A stretch of DNA of 64,000 nucleotides from Chamaecyparis obtusa (lineage: Eukaryota; Streptophyta; Pinopsida; Cupressales; Cupressaceae). This document shows positions 11,962 through 24,173 of this stretch, piece after piece. Within the stretch, counting starts at the first letter, position 1, and every line of letters begins with the position of its first letter. The stretch lies in the NCBI GenBank assembly GCA_027943335.1, contig BSBK01000871.1, forward strand, positions 818,501 to 882,500, read 5' to 3'. The translations under genes were made by a program, and so were the position numbers. The notes below the pieces were generated by a model. It saw only the letters and a program-made list of their open reading frames with translations, did no database searches and was not told where the DNA came from.

Positions 11962-12798
11962 TGATGTAGGGTACTCCCCTAACACACCCAATACACATTT
12001 TCTGTTACATTATATGAGGGTTAATTCACCCAAGATTCATGCATGACATAACAAAGAGAATAATTTATAAAATTGAAAGAAATAACTTACCTTGTATTTC
12101 TCAATGATATGGAAATTCACACATACTCTTCTATTTTAATAAAATGCAATACACATTCTTCAATTATAAGATATTGGCCACCTAGGCTTTACAACTTTTC
12201 AAGATGGAGCTACAAGTTATTCTTATACACTGCTTACTACTCCTCTTTATCTATGATGAGAAGAACTCAAGTCTAAATGAATAACCTCTATCCCAAGCCT
12301 CCCTTTTATAGAATTCTTGTCTCTGGGAAATCCCATTCCCCGTCTTGATAAACAACATAGGGATATCAATAATAGAACTACAAAGCCAATAGATGACCTT
12401 TCAATTTCCCTAGGAGGTCACTAAAAGAGACGTCTTTTCAATTTTACCAAGAGGGTGCCTAAAAAGGTGTATTTTCCAATTTTTATGTAACTATTCAATA
12501 AACATGAGTGCATGACTCTTCCCCTTCCTTTTTCCCATGTCAAGAAGGGTATTTCTATGTTTTGCCTTATAAATGATAGAAAAAGTTATCCCTTATTGAA
12601 AAATACAATTGCATTTAAACATAGACCATAATTATTAAATATCTTTTAACCTCCTATATTATTTTGGTCACTTCTTAAGTATATGGAGACCTTTAGATGC
12701 TTGTATTTATTTTATATCACCTAACCTTAATAGAAAATGAAAAATAACATATTTTGGCTAATGCAAGATTGTCTATTGACTTGGATACTCCTGCATCA
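11962..12798 (-). repeat. 5' LTR of the small LTR element
   Basis: It is the partner of 9653-10496. Its inner end abuts the primer site, which makes it the 5' LTR on the minus strand. Confidence 0.8.
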
Positions 12799-15051
12799 AG
12801 TGATTATCTTTATGGCTTGTGAAAGTATTATTGTGCTTCAAACAAGGGTTGTCAAATAGGCTTTTATTAATAGAATGGAGTCGACACTTAACCTGTTTCA
12901 AATATGATGTGTACATATTCTATTTCCTATATTACATATTTCTTAAATTTCATCTAATTCATATGTCAAGCAATGGTTGTCCAACCATATCATTCGATAG
13001 TACATGTACCACCGTACAAGTGCATGGTCAGAGACAGACAATCGAAAATGTGTCATTTTTAGAAGACTATTTAAAACAGTTTTTTAATTTCAAAATTTTA
13101 AATTTTTTAATACAATTTGATGTGATAAAATTATTTTCTTATAATTTATTTTATTTCATGTTTTTCTAATTTTTTATTCATTATTTTTACTAAGATTATT
13201 TTTCCATATATATTAGAAAAATAGTTTAACTGATTTTTTTTTTCAAATTTTTTGTTACATTTAAATTATATTTTTATATAATCGACGAAGTACATTGTTG
13301 TAATAAAAAACTTTACATGATATATATTACATTATTTTATAATTTTAAAAATTGAAAATTTTATTATTATTATTTAATTAATCATTAATATTTTATATCA
13401 TACTATATATAGTTTATTGATTATAAATTTTAATAATGTTATTATTTAACTTTTAATAGTACATATGAAGTTTTTAGTAGATATTGCAGTTATAGATTTC
13501 ATATTATTTGTCTTTGCTTCTAGATTCATTGTGTGATCATTTTTTGCATCAACATTTGGACCACACTCTCTAATGATGAATGATAGAGAGTCTTATGATC
13601 ACTGATCCTAAACATTAGTGAAAAAATACACATTTGAATTCAGAAGCAAAGGCACCATGTTATACTTTGTTCTTATTTTAATATTTTTAATAATAGATAA
13701 TTTTTAATTAATAATTATTATATTATGATTTTAAGATATATATTATATAAATTTTTATAAATTTATCCTATACATCATATTATATATATATATATATATA
13801 ATAAAAATTAGAAATTAAATATATAATTTATTCTTAAAAAATTAAATTATATAATTTTAAAAATTATTATATTTATTAATAAGTTTCCTATTATTCATAT
13901 ATATATTTTTAAAAATATAATAAATTATATATTTAAATTTTATAAAATTTATAAATTTATTTATTTTGATAAATAGTATAACATCTATAAATAAACTATT
14001 ATTAAATTTTTTAAATATATAATTTCAAGATAATTATATTTCTTAAAATTTTATTGTATTTTAAAATTAAACAATAATAGTAATACAAAAATTTATTTTT
14101 AAAATTTTAAAATAACTTATATAGATTTTTTTACAACATTAAAACAAAATGTTTCTATTAGCTATTCATAAAAAATGAACAAATGTGGTTCTTCTTTTAT
14201 ATAAAATTATATTCTAAGTGTAGCAAAATTTGAAACTAAAAATCTTTTAAAATTAAAAAAATCTTTCTATAAAATAGTAATCTTAGCAAAAATAATAAAT
14301 AATTTTTTTAGAAAAGCATAAAATAAAATAAAATAAATAATTGTTTGATGTCAAATTGCATAAAAGAGTCTTATGAAAACTGCACACATTTCTTAGCAAT
14401 TGTACTATCTGATCTGCCCCCAACCATGCACTTGTATGGTGGTACAGGTATGGTAATGGCATGCATCCGACCATATTGAATGATATGGTTGGATAGACGT
14501 TGCCCATATGTCAAAATGTTGCAAAGATGGTATAATCAATGCAAGACTAAGAAATTCAAAAGCTTTGACCATTGTGATAAATGGTAATGCTTGTGAAGTG
14601 GTAGGTACAAGTTTCTAATCATAGTACTAAGAGGATTCAGATTCTCTGAACCTTCAACAAAAAAAAATTAAGATTTTTGGTGATCATTTTTTAATTTAAT
14701 TTTCTTATTTTTGGAGGAACAATAGCCTCATTAAATGAAATTAAGAATATGATGAAATCACAAAATGACTAGACATTATTGAATGAAATTTAAAAAGATG
14801 ATGATATCACAAAATGATTGGACATTAATGAATGAAACACAACCTTTATATTTGCGATGTGAATAAATGACCTAGTAGCATGCAATTTGACAAATAAAAG
14901 TAAGTGAGATGTTTTATTGAAATTTTTTTAGAACTAGTTGGGTCAAATATATGGGCAATGGAAGGTAGATTTTTGAAAAATAAATAAATAGGAGTTTTAG
15001 GTTGAGGAGAATATTTTGTCAATCTATGTACATATTCCATCTAAGGGAGGT
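12799..15051 (+). mobile_element. Array unit B, second part: 3' internal tail before LTR 2
   Basis: After the small LTR element the array resumes. 12820-12969 and 14515-15051 align with 4400-5380, and the part between is the Mutator-like element. It ends in the purine tract CTAAGGGAGGT before LTR 2. After removing the two nested elements, the distance between the two LTR starts is about 5.0 kb, the period of the array. Confidence 0.6.
12970..14505. mobile_element. Mutator-like non-autonomous DNA transposon (MULE/MITE)
   Basis: About 1.5 kb is flanked by a perfect 9-bp duplication, ATATGTCAA at 12961-12969 and 14506-14514. Long imperfect terminal inverted repeats of roughly 100 bp share TCCAACCATATCATTC and ACAAGTGCATGGT in inverted orientation at the two ends. 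The paralogous site near 4555 (ATACCAAAATGTTG) is empty. The interior is extremely AT-rich with no transposase frame. Nine-base duplications with long inverted repeats are the Mutator signature. Confidence 0.85.
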
Positions 15052-15575
15052 TGATGTCATAATTGCATCACCATGGCAATAGTAGTCTATCTCCCACAAT
15101 CTACATACGTCATAGTGGTGCAAGTATTTTCTAATTTTGATGTGAGGTTTTTTGTAAAAATTGTTTCTTACAGGTGTTATTGTACAATTCTCATATTTAG
15201 ACCTTCTAGGCCCGCATTTGGGTTCATATTATTTCCCTTTTAAGTTCTATTTTTAAAATTTTATAATTTTTTGATCTTTCTGTAGTGTTACTATTAGTTC
15301 ATTTTGATTTTGATTTCTAATCTATATTTTGATTTTTAGCCTCTTTATATATGTGTGAAGCATTGAGATCAAATCCACTTCTTGATATTTTCTTGTGGAA
15401 ATTATAATTGCTCTATATATAAAGTGCCTACGTGATATTGTGTTGTGATAGATCATTGATTGAGTGAATGAGCACTAATATCTTTTGATTCTTGTTCTTG
15501 TATTCCTCTTGATATGCATTATATTTGTATTGCTTCATCATATAGAGTAATTTAAATTTGACTTCGAACACCCCA
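15052..15575 (+). repeat. LTR 2 of the copia-like tandem array
   Basis: It is the partner of 5381-5877. It starts TGATGTCATAATTGCATCA after the purine tract and ends GAACACCCCA. It keeps the about 34-bp segment with TATATATAAAG (near 15413-15423), the likely core promoter. Because gag-like sequence follows it and a 3' tail precedes it, it is shared by two head-to-tail units. Confidence 0.65.
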
Positions 15576-18103
15576 CAATTAATTTGAATAGAAATTTAAA
15601 ATGAGAAAATTGCTAAGAGTTAAGAGGTTGTAAAGGATAGTTCATGGCCTTAATGGAAAACTAAAAGATGAGCATGCAAAGACTAAGTGATTGAATAGTA
15701 GTAAATAAATTATTGGCTATTTGTTCTTGTATGTGTTTCTTAAGTTGTTTCACATTAAGCACTTTGCTACACCTATGGCCATGTGAACTCTATTGTCAAC
15801 TTTGTTTGAAAGAGCAAATAAAATCCAAAGATATTTGTTGGAAAATGAACTAATAAGTTTCAATCTATGCATTTTTTACAACATACATGATTTTTTCATC
15901 AAATTCAATTTATTAAAAGCACAATTGAATGATTATAAAAATTAAATACACTATTTACATTAAGAGTTCATTCTAAGCTACAACCTAACTATTTAATGTT
16001 TATGTCTACTTTATATTCTACAAAGAGGGCTTTGAAGAGTGACTTTAAGATACCCACCTTCAAGGATTTTTCAAGGTTGCCCACTAGGAAATAATATAAT
16101 ATTATTCAAAAGAGAAACTTGAAATCTTTGAAACCACAAAATTGCTCGTAAAAGATAAGAAGGATTCTAGTGCCAAAGAGAAGAAAAAGAACTAGCCTAA
16201 GAAGAACATACAACAAAATCCCACATCTACGACCATTAAAAGAAATAAAAAATCCTCTTCCAAAGAGGAATCATCTAAGATGTAAAAGCCTTGATGTGCA
16301 TATTGCAATAATTTAGGCTATGAGAAACATAAAATTTATTCAAAATAGATTAATGAGTTGATGCATATTAGATAAAGAATTACATCAAATTACCTTCAAT
16401 TATGTTTGGAGTTTTTTCTTCTTCTTATGAACTTATTGTTTTTATAGGTTTTGATTAAGGATATGACTCCTTGAATTTAGAAATCCGTATCATATGGATT
16501 TATCATATAGCATAGTTTCAAGTTCATTTAAGGCTTGATCTACATCAAACATGTCAATGGTTCTTAACACATATATTCTCATTTATGGAAGATGATCTAT
16601 TGACATGGATGAGGGATCCTTCAATGTTTTCCTTTATATTTCTTCAATGTCAACTAATCTTCTTTATATTTATTAGATCATACATAGTGGGATAGGGAAT
16701 AGGCTTGAATTATATACTAAAATAACTTGTACAAAAAGAAAATATAATTAGAAATATGCTACAAAGAATCAATAATAACAAGTTGGATCAAGGGAGAAGC
16801 CTCATAAGCTACTTCAAGGGGGCTACCTCCTAAAGTATTCAATAAAAAAACACTACACCATATGAAGATAATAACTAACCTTTATCCCTTATATATATTT
16901 ATGCCACAAATTTTGCCTAAGTTGATCAAACTACTTATATACGAACTTATAAATGATCATATAACTTATTTAAGGGTTATGCTAGCCACAAGTTAGCTAC
17001 ATTGTAGTCCAAGGGAACAACAAGTTCACACCAAATTCTATGGTTATTTAGAATTTGTAAGAAAATATATTATTGTAGCTAGGGAGATAGATGATCGATC
17101 TAGATTGTACACCAATTAATATTTTATGGATCTAATGTTCATGTTCAAGCATCTAGTATAGATTGATTTCAACAGATAAAAACATTATCACCTAGACCTT
17201 TGTCTCATTTTATTTATTTTAAAGTTCTAGATATATGTGTTGGAATTCTATCTCCTTGATCTCCTACTTATTCAAAATTTAATTTATTGCTTTAGATAGG
17301 GCTTCCACTAGTTGAACATGTTAGGAGTATATACAATTTTTTCAATATTATTTGAATGTCCCTTATTATAGACTTGAATGACATCATTAAGGAAATTCAT
17401 CACCTTAGTGATGTTAGATCCTATGGAGTTACATCATCTTCTTTGAATATCATGATGACATATTCAAAACCTCTTGTTATTTCTCTACCTATTCATTTGT
17501 CACAGTTCAACATTGGCTTGGAGATCCTTGAATAGAATTTGGAGGATTCATCATCATATTTGGATCTTTATAAATCTATTTCTATTTATTCTAGTTTCAA
17601 ATTATTCAGTTAGGCTTGAAACTCCTAATTTGGTTATGACATCTCTTAGCATCAACATGGTGATATTTAAGAACTTTTAAGAGGCACCATATATTCTTAT
17701 TTTTCTTCCCTTGCATTATTTTTAAGAAAGGGAATATATCAAGCACACACCTTTATTATTGTTTCTTCCTAAAGGGAGGAACATTGTTTAACATTCTTGG
17801 ATCATCATCAACATTCAACATCAATGTTTAAATATGAATCATCGACATTTAGACCATGGGAAATGATGAGGAAAACTCCATCTTGGCTAGGTTAAAAAAG
17901 GGATCAAATCATTGGTGTGATTGTATTTTAAAAAATAAGCTAAAAATCCTATAAACATTTCATAACAAAGTGAAAAATGTAAGTCAAGGGAAACACTATT
18001 TTATTGCCTTAAGCCATTAATTTTTATACCAATTTTCTATAGGTAAAAGTGAAAAATTTCTCACTAAAGTACACCTACCATGGACATCAAGAAGATAACA
18101 AGG
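15576..18103 (+). mobile_element. Array unit C: second copy of the copia-like internal region
   Basis: It matches 5878-8403 closely to the eye, then stops abruptly after AACAAGGTGA at 18103, where the truncated Athila 3' LTR begins. The family resumes at 63832 at a position equal to about 8988, so roughly 0.58 kb of the unit is missing between. The frame 17474-17680 corresponds to 7773-7979 and is not a recognised gene. Confidence 0.65.
16290..16700 (+). pseudogene. copia gag zinc knuckle and protease-region remnant (copy 2)
   Basis: CAYCNNLGYEKHKIYSK near 16295 and FLYISSMSTNLLYIY, a TAG stop, then ITHSG near 16620-16690 match the first copy, including the stop and the lost zinc-binding His. 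It is dead coding sequence of the array element. Confidence 0.6.
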
Positions 18104-19273
18104 TGACCACCTATTTTAGACATGTGTTCTTACTTGAAAATACCATGCTAGAATTGAAATTTCTAGAAACAAACTTCAACTAATAGTTCTACTTCTCAAA
18201 ATGAAAACTAAACTCAGTCTTGAAGACATGAATTCCTCTATCCCTAGTAGTTGTAGGAATAGTTGATAGCTATGTAATTCTGCCAGCTGCAAGAACAATA
18301 ACACTGAAGTTCTAGGAATATGAAGTACAAATATTCTAATTGTAGAAATGGAAAAGATAGACAACTTCCCTAAGTGGGCCCCCTAAGGTAGTATCTCAAG
18401 TACATAATAGATTAAACTACAAACTCTATGAAATGATTTTATTGAATTGAAACTAAAAAGTACATTGCTCACAACTTGCAACTTGCAACTATATTACTTG
18501 AAACTAAAGATAATACAATATAGTAATTTATTTTCAACCCTCCTTTGAAGGAGAATGGAGCTATTTATTTAGAACCAAAACCTAACAACTAACTAACCTT
18601 TCCCACAAAAATTGGAAACCTTTATTACAACTTGGCCTTTACATTGAAGAAGTGGACACAAGAGAGAGAACTGAGTCAAATCAGTTTGAAAGAATTAATG
18701 CACAACTATCCTAGATTTGTGTTTCATCAAGACACCTTTTGCTGGATTCCTGGAATGCTCCCCTTGCACAATGGATAACTCCTCTGTTGTCTCCTTGTTT
18801 CTTTCTAGTGAATTGGTCCTCTTTGAATCATTCTTACAAAAATCTAGTAGAGGATAAATCTTCTCCTTGAGACTTGGTACCTACAACAACTAATAGTTAT
18901 TCCTGCGGCAAAGTGTCAACTCAACACATCCAAATCATTAAATGATCTATAATCTCATTCATACATTCATTAGGTATTAAATTTGATTAAATAATGTTTC
19001 ACATATGGCTATAGGAAGGTAAACAATAGTGTCTACATCAAAGGCATTTTATCTCATAGAGTCACAAGGCACACATCTTTCATCAAACTAATAAAACATC
19101 AAGAAGTAAATATGGAAATACTATCAAAGAATTATCATAATAAGTTTGTTATATTAAGCATAAAAGTCTATATATAACTTCCATAATTACTACTTAATGT
19201 TTGTTCCAATATAGTAAAATATATAAAGATACTAAAAATATAGCCCAAAACATGCTAAAAACTGGGCTCATCA
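18104..19273 (-). repeat. 3' LTR of the Athila element, outer end deleted
   Basis: It matches 62690-63831 along its length. Its inner border is CATCA at 19273 followed by a purine tract on the minus strand. The outer roughly 150 bp present in the other LTR (62528-62680) are missing, and the sequence joins unit C directly at 18103/18104. Confidence 0.85.
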
Positions 19274-19286
19274 TTCCCCTCAATCT
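19274..19286 (-). other. Polypurine tract of the Athila element
   Basis: On the minus strand GATTGAGGGGAA lies directly before the LTR start TGATGAGCCC, the expected plus-strand priming site. Confidence 0.75.
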
Positions 19287-19459
19287 ACTACTTGTTGGAC
19301 CCTTCAATAAGCCCAATATTCTTCCTGTGTGTGAATTCTCTTAGGTCTGCATTCAATTGTTGTCCACATTCTCCATTCTGGAAGCTCCAAAAGTGAGCCC
19401 CCATAAACTCTAATCATTGCCATCTATTTTCCTCCGAGTCTTTGTTATAGGTACTATTT

Positions 19460-20519
19460 TCTCCCTTCATGGCCAAAAATGGCCATAAGAGAATGGGTGG
19501 CTGCATGACCAATGGTAGCCAATTCTCTTTCTTTTTCCTTGCATTCCTCATGTATCTTTCTTCTCATCTAGTGGTTGCATACAAGTTGTGTGGAGTATGT
19601 GGTTCTGCCATCTTTAACTATAATGGAAACTACTCCCATCTTGTCTTACTATTCTATATAGCAACATCAAGGTCATTATTCACAATCTGAGAGTATTGGG
19701 AAAAAACCTCTTGTCTCAAGGGTTCTATTATTGGTATAGCCCTTTTATCAACCCACATTTTCTTCCAGTCAAAATAAATTCTCATCCCCTTCTTGGATTC
19801 ATTCCTCATTTCCAGTGACATGTTAGCTTCATCAACCATCAAACTATTGTCCTTTGCTTATATCATTTTTGATCCAAGAGATCAAAGCATTGATGTGTAT
19901 GTCCCCTATATAACACAGAGATTCCACTTTGTATCATGAGGCAAAACCAAATTGTGTAGATAAAATTCACATAGGAGGTGTTTGATTTGTTTGATGTGTT
20001 GTGGAGACTCCTGGTATGCATCATATAATTATTGAGGAGTGCTCAATAAAGGGTTCTAACCTTGCCAAATTCTTATTAATTAAAAATTCAAATATAACTC
20101 TTTTAAATACATTACATAAAATGGAGAGGGAGATCTACACTGAATTATTTGATGAACAAAATTAACTACCAAATTTAGGGTGTCTGTAAGGTTATCAATT
20201 TCCACATCTTTGTTATGGATTTACCCTTTTCAGTGTTTCTATCTCCAATTCATATGCAGTATTATGATCTTGAAGTTCTTTATAACATGACATTCCTCTA
20301 GAAAAACTTATAAAATTAAGAGGAGGTTTATGGTTATTCCATCTTGGTACCTTGGCAAAAGATAAAACAATCACTGCACTATCTTGCTATCCTTTGTCCT
20401 TATTATCTAATTTCTCAGGAGCTCCTTGTTACATTTCAAAATCATGCTTCTTGTTCTCATGTTGGTCCTATGGCATCTGAGGTTCTAGTGTATTTTATGG
20501 AACAACTTGTGATTCATCC
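19460..20519 (-). pseudogene. Athila extra ORF, C-terminal part
   Basis: The best open stretch is 19842-19654, with MVDEANMSLEMRNESKKGMR and then FDWKKMWVDKRAIPIIEPL. Frames upstream to 20519 read NLVVNFVHQIIQ and similar pieces with stops. It lies between integrase and the 3' LTR in sense orientation, where Athila elements carry an additional env-position ORF. I recognise no envelope or membrane feature, so the function is unknown. It continues at 39774 after the Tat insertion. The plus-strand frame 19469-19690 overlaps it and is not considered real. Confidence 0.45.
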
Positions 20520-22149
20520 TCTATCATCTTAAAATGGAAGCACTTCTAGCTTGATATGTTTAGCACCCTCTTTTAGTGCATTTATCATGATAGACTTGCA
20601 TTTAGGATGCATTCTGCACTTGATTCCTTCATTCTAGGTGAAATTAGGGTTAGGATCCCGAGGATTCTTCTTAATTTCCCTCTTCCATGGCTTTATTTTC
20701 TAGGTAGGACTTAGAAATAGATCCTCCTAGCCTTCATCATAATCATCATAGGATTTTGTGCCTCTCCCTGGCAATCTTCCCTATTCTGACATCATTTCTA
20801 GGTCTCTAGGCATCCCTGGGACCTCCTATTTTTGATTCTGGCAGGATCTCGACCCCTGGGTCAAGCACGAGGTCATCCCTGACCTAGGTAGGGGTCTAGG
20901 TTGTCCCTAACCTAGGTCAAATATGAGGTCATCTTTGACCTCCTTTAGGATTTGATTCCCCTTTTCAAAATTTGGTCCTTGAGGGCCCCGAAATCAATGT
21001 CGGGCCTTCGAATCCTGATGCGAAAGGGTTTTAATTTGAAATTCATTTAATTATTTTCCCTCCTTAGTTGGTTATTGTGATTGGACCATAATTTGAGGTA
21101 AATTTTGAATTATGGGTCCTCACATTACTCTAGGAGCCTCACCTTGAAACCTCTATATAAAGACTCTCATTTGCCTTCATTTTCACACAAGGCAATCACA
21201 TCACAACAAGATCAAGCAATTTCATAATCTAGACATCAAGTGGAGAGATAATTGATGCAAGAAAGAAATCAATGGTGGAATGAAGATGCAATATTGTAAG
21301 AGGATGATATAGAAGATCAAGCCATTGTTGATATCAAGCATTTTTGTGAGCACACCATTGTGAACATCTATTTGGAGCAAGAGAGATCCTTTCTTCCTTG
21401 ATTCACTATTATCAACATTCAAGCATTCAAAGATACAATCATGGGGTAGAAATTATGGATTATGAGTTTGGTAGGAGTAATTTAGCCTTGGGGGCTTGGT
21501 ATGCTTTCTTATCCTATTCAAATCTATGCATTTCTTTCTCATACATATTCATGCTAGGGTTTCAATCTAGAGGATTAGATCTTGGCATTACACTTTCAAT
21601 ACACACACACACATTCTATTAAAACCAACTATTCATGGAGGTGGAGATCACCAAAATGAGGGTTTGACTAAGGAAAAACCCTATATAGCCACCCCAAAAC
21701 ACCATTTTCAGATATCTACAGTCGTTGTTTCAAGAATTGGAGTGCAGATCTGAATACCCTTTTCGGCGAGCTTCCGAGATGTGTGAACAGATTTTCTATC
21801 AGAGCTGTTTTGGGTCAAGGAGGGGGGTAGGATCCTATCCTAGGGTAAGACCTTGCCTTGCTATCTGGGTCAAGGACTACCTGCTTCCAGAAAGGCAAAT
21901 TTTTTTTGGGTTTTCTCTGTGACAGTTTTCTGGTCCTGGATCTAGTTGTAGAATTTTCAGAGACAGCACACAGGCATCAGAAAATAGGGATTTCCATATT
22001 TATTCCATTATGAGGTATGTAATTTATCTTGATTTATTTTCAAGCATTTGTAGATTTACTTTACTTATCCAATTCCAATTCAAAACATTACAAATGAATG
22101 ATGAGGAATGTTAGATGCATTGTTAAAGCTTCCATTTTTCTCCTATTCA
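20520..22149 (+). repeat. 5' LTR of the Tat element
   Basis: It is the partner of 37845-39483. The start reads TCTATCATCTTAAAATGG where the other has TGTATC, and the end is CCTATTCA. A TATA box (CTATATAAAG) sits at 21153-21162, followed by a leader with CACACAAGGC. The small frame 21398-21622 is repeated in the other LTR at 38723 and is an LTR feature, not a gene. Confidence 0.9.
21154..21160 (+). promoter_or_regulatory. TATA box of the Tat 5' LTR
   Basis: TATATAA inside ACCTCTATATAAAGACTC is conserved in both LTRs (38479-38485 in the 3' copy) and lies about 1 kb upstream of the LTR inner end, a normal place for the U3/R transition. Confidence 0.6.
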
Positions 22150-22152
22150 TTT

Positions 22153-22163
22153 TGGTGAACCCG
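22153..22163 (+). other. Primer-binding site of the Tat element
   Basis: TGGTGAACCCG starts three bases after the LTR end. Its TGG start matches the CCA end of a tRNA. I cannot name the tRNA with confidence. Confidence 0.5.
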
Positions 22164-22326
22164 TTTATGACAAATCTTTCTTTTTGGTGTTAGATGTAAA
22201 TCTTTCATGCTTATAAGATTAGATTTCTTGCATTTATATTTCAAAAATACAAAAAAAATTGCAAAATCTCTTTAAAATACAAAAACATTTACATTTTCAT
22301 GCTTTTAATATTTCTTTGTATTCAAC

Positions 22327-23033
22327 ATGTATGATTCTTGTTTTGAGTACTTTGATGAGGCTTTTATTGTACAAAAGGATAGATTCCCTAATGAGGTACA
22401 TGGTAGTGAGGATGAAAATGGTTCAGATAAGATCTCCATGGATCCTATTCCTATTTCATTCTCCTCCACAACCTCTCCAATTGACCTTTACCATAGGATG
22501 TGTGCATGGTTACCTTCATGTCCCACTATTTGTAACATTGATAAACCTAAAATGATATATCCTACACCTTTGATGACGGTAAAAGGATGTCCTCGCATAA
22601 AAATTAAGGGTAAACCTAGAGATCCTTTGGATTTCTTTGATAAAACCGATTTTGTTTCACATACTTATCACACACAGAATAACTGCCTACTGTTACAATT
22701 TCTTTACCTCCTTCTCAACCTATGCTTCCTCAAACACGTAGGTTTCCTTCTACCTTTAAGGAGTATAACTGAGTTGACCAATTACGCACTACTCCTGCTA
22801 AGATATCTTTATGGGAATTACTTCAAAATTCCCTGAGATATCATGAGGCATTGCAAAAAGCTTTATCTACTCTTCCTGCTTCACCTCCTAATCAAGAGAA
22901 CATTCATTCTATTTTAGATTACATGTGTACTATACCTTTTGTACCTCCTATTGTGTTTTCTAATAATGATTTACCTTCTCCTGAGGTGCAGAATCAATAT
23001 GATGCTCTTATGGTTGCCGTCTCTATTAACTAG
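22327..23033 (+). pseudogene. Tat gag remnant, capsid missing
   Basis: Frames give MYDSCFEYFDEAFIVQKDRF, then PIDLYHRMCAWLPSCP, and after a frame change KISLWELLQNSLRYHEALQK and NQENIHSILDYMCTIPFVPP. The last blocks resemble the linker between nucleocapsid and protease in Tat polyproteins. No capsid helices and no CCHC zinc knuckle are visible. Only about 180 bp separate the LTR from the first frame, so most of gag has been deleted. Confidence 0.5.
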
Positions 23034-23039
23034 AGTATC

Positions 23040-23762
23040 ATTTGAAGAGCTTTAATTGATAATGGATCTAGGCTTAATGTTTGTAGCATGGATATGCTTA
23101 AGGAAATTAACGCTGATCTCACCACTATTCAACCTGATAATGTTCCTATATGTGGATTTGACAATATTGTGCAAAGAACTTTGGGCATTATTACCTTACC
23201 TGTTAAAGTTGGTCCAATTATTCTAAATACTCCTATTCATGTTATGCCTAGACCTCTCAATTATAACCTTCTTTTCAGAAGACCATGGTTACATACTATG
23301 CATGCAGTTCCTTCTACTCTTCATCACAAGGTTAGGTTCATCTATAACAAATTAATGTATACATTACATGCGGATGATGTGCTGAATCCTTGCTTAAATG
23401 AAAAATATGCCAAAATCTTTGAGCCTCTTCAACCTAGTAAAGAGATTGAAAAAAAATTGGAGATACAACAACCTAAGATTCAACAACAGGAAGCTCCATC
23501 TTCTTCTTTGACTGAGAATGATTGGGGGACATTGGATTTTAATCCTACTTTTATTGGAGAATATAAGGTCTCTGATTTGGAATTCATGAAGCAACAAAAT
23601 GAATTTGAGAAAAAAGTCTTTACTCCTTCCCCACTTTCTGAGGAACTAAAAAGTAAATTTTTTGCCTCTTTGATTAATGAAACGATTGAAACTATAAAGC
23701 CTAATCGTTATGATATTGTGACATATGCCGCTCCTTGGACTCCTTCTGATATGACTGATTGA
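23040..23762 (+). pseudogene. Tat aspartic protease domain
   Basis: The region reads ALIDNGSRLNVCSMDMLKE (about 23050-23105), where DNGS replaces the canonical DSG, as is usual in Tat elements. It continues with ICGFDNIVQRTLG and the flap-proximal LDYN/LLFRRPWLHTMHAVPST block near 23250-23320. The open frame 23088-23762 encodes 224 residues. Downstream it turns charged (KEIEKKLEIQQPKIQQQEA), probably linker. A stop at 23032 separates it from gag. Confidence 0.75.
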
Positions 23763-23763
23763 T

Positions 23764-23900
23764 ATGGTCCTGGTTATCATTTTCTTAATAAATTAGGATT
23801 TAATGGGAAAGGATGTGGTAAATATGAACAAGGTATACAAGTACCTCTGGATAATGAAGTTTATGATCATACATATGGGTTAGGATTCAATACTTATAGG
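23764..23900 (+). pseudogene. G-patch-like stretch after the Tat protease
   Basis: FLNKLGFNGKGCGKYEQGI followed by YGLGFNT has the glycine pattern of the G-patch segment found after the protease in Tat-lineage polyproteins. G-patches bind RNA or helicases, and their role in these elements is not settled. It lies in the frame after the TGA at 23760. Confidence 0.55.
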
Positions 23901-24173
23901 CAACCATTGACTTTTCTTCTTAATGTTAATCATATTTGTGGTGGACAGTTGAATTTGGTTAACCCACTTCTCATTGACCTTAATCAAGCACCTACTTTGG
24001 ATATTTTTCCTGAAGATGAAACCTTAATGGAATTTTTAGGGGTTTATGATGACTTACCTAAGTTTCATCACAAACAATGGAAGCCTTATTGTTTAAGTAC
24101 TGATGCTTATTTTGGGGAACATGATAAACAAGATACTCTTCCTTTACCAATGGATCCTCTGATATGAAATGAT

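Larger units (their letters stand above)
9653..12798 (-). mobile_element. Small non-autonomous LTR element (about 3.1 kb)
   Basis: Two LTRs of 844 and 837 bp bound a 1465-bp interior. Both have the ends TGATGTAGGG and CCCTACATCA (CTCCTGCATCA in the second). The flanks GGTGA (9648-9652) and AGTGA (12799-12803) differ by one base and form the likely target duplication. The tRNA-iMet-type primer site lies next to the right-hand LTR on the minus strand, so the element runs leftward. The interior has no gag or pol motif and seems to hold unrelated coding-like sequence. It is a LARD-type element inserted into unit B of the copia-like array. Confidence 0.8.

Noticed and set aside
4930..18103. The two 3.5-kb direct repeats as the LTRs of one large element
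   Set aside because: They contain gag and protease coding remnants, and each holds a shorter LTR with a purine tract before it. A tandem array fits better.
19469..19690. Plus-strand 73-residue hydrophobic frame
   Set aside because: It overlaps the Athila extra ORF on the minus strand, has no homologue I know and sits inside retroelement DNA.
21398..21622. Frame of 74 residues as a gene
   Set aside because: It recurs at 38723 in the other Tat LTR, so it is LTR sequence.
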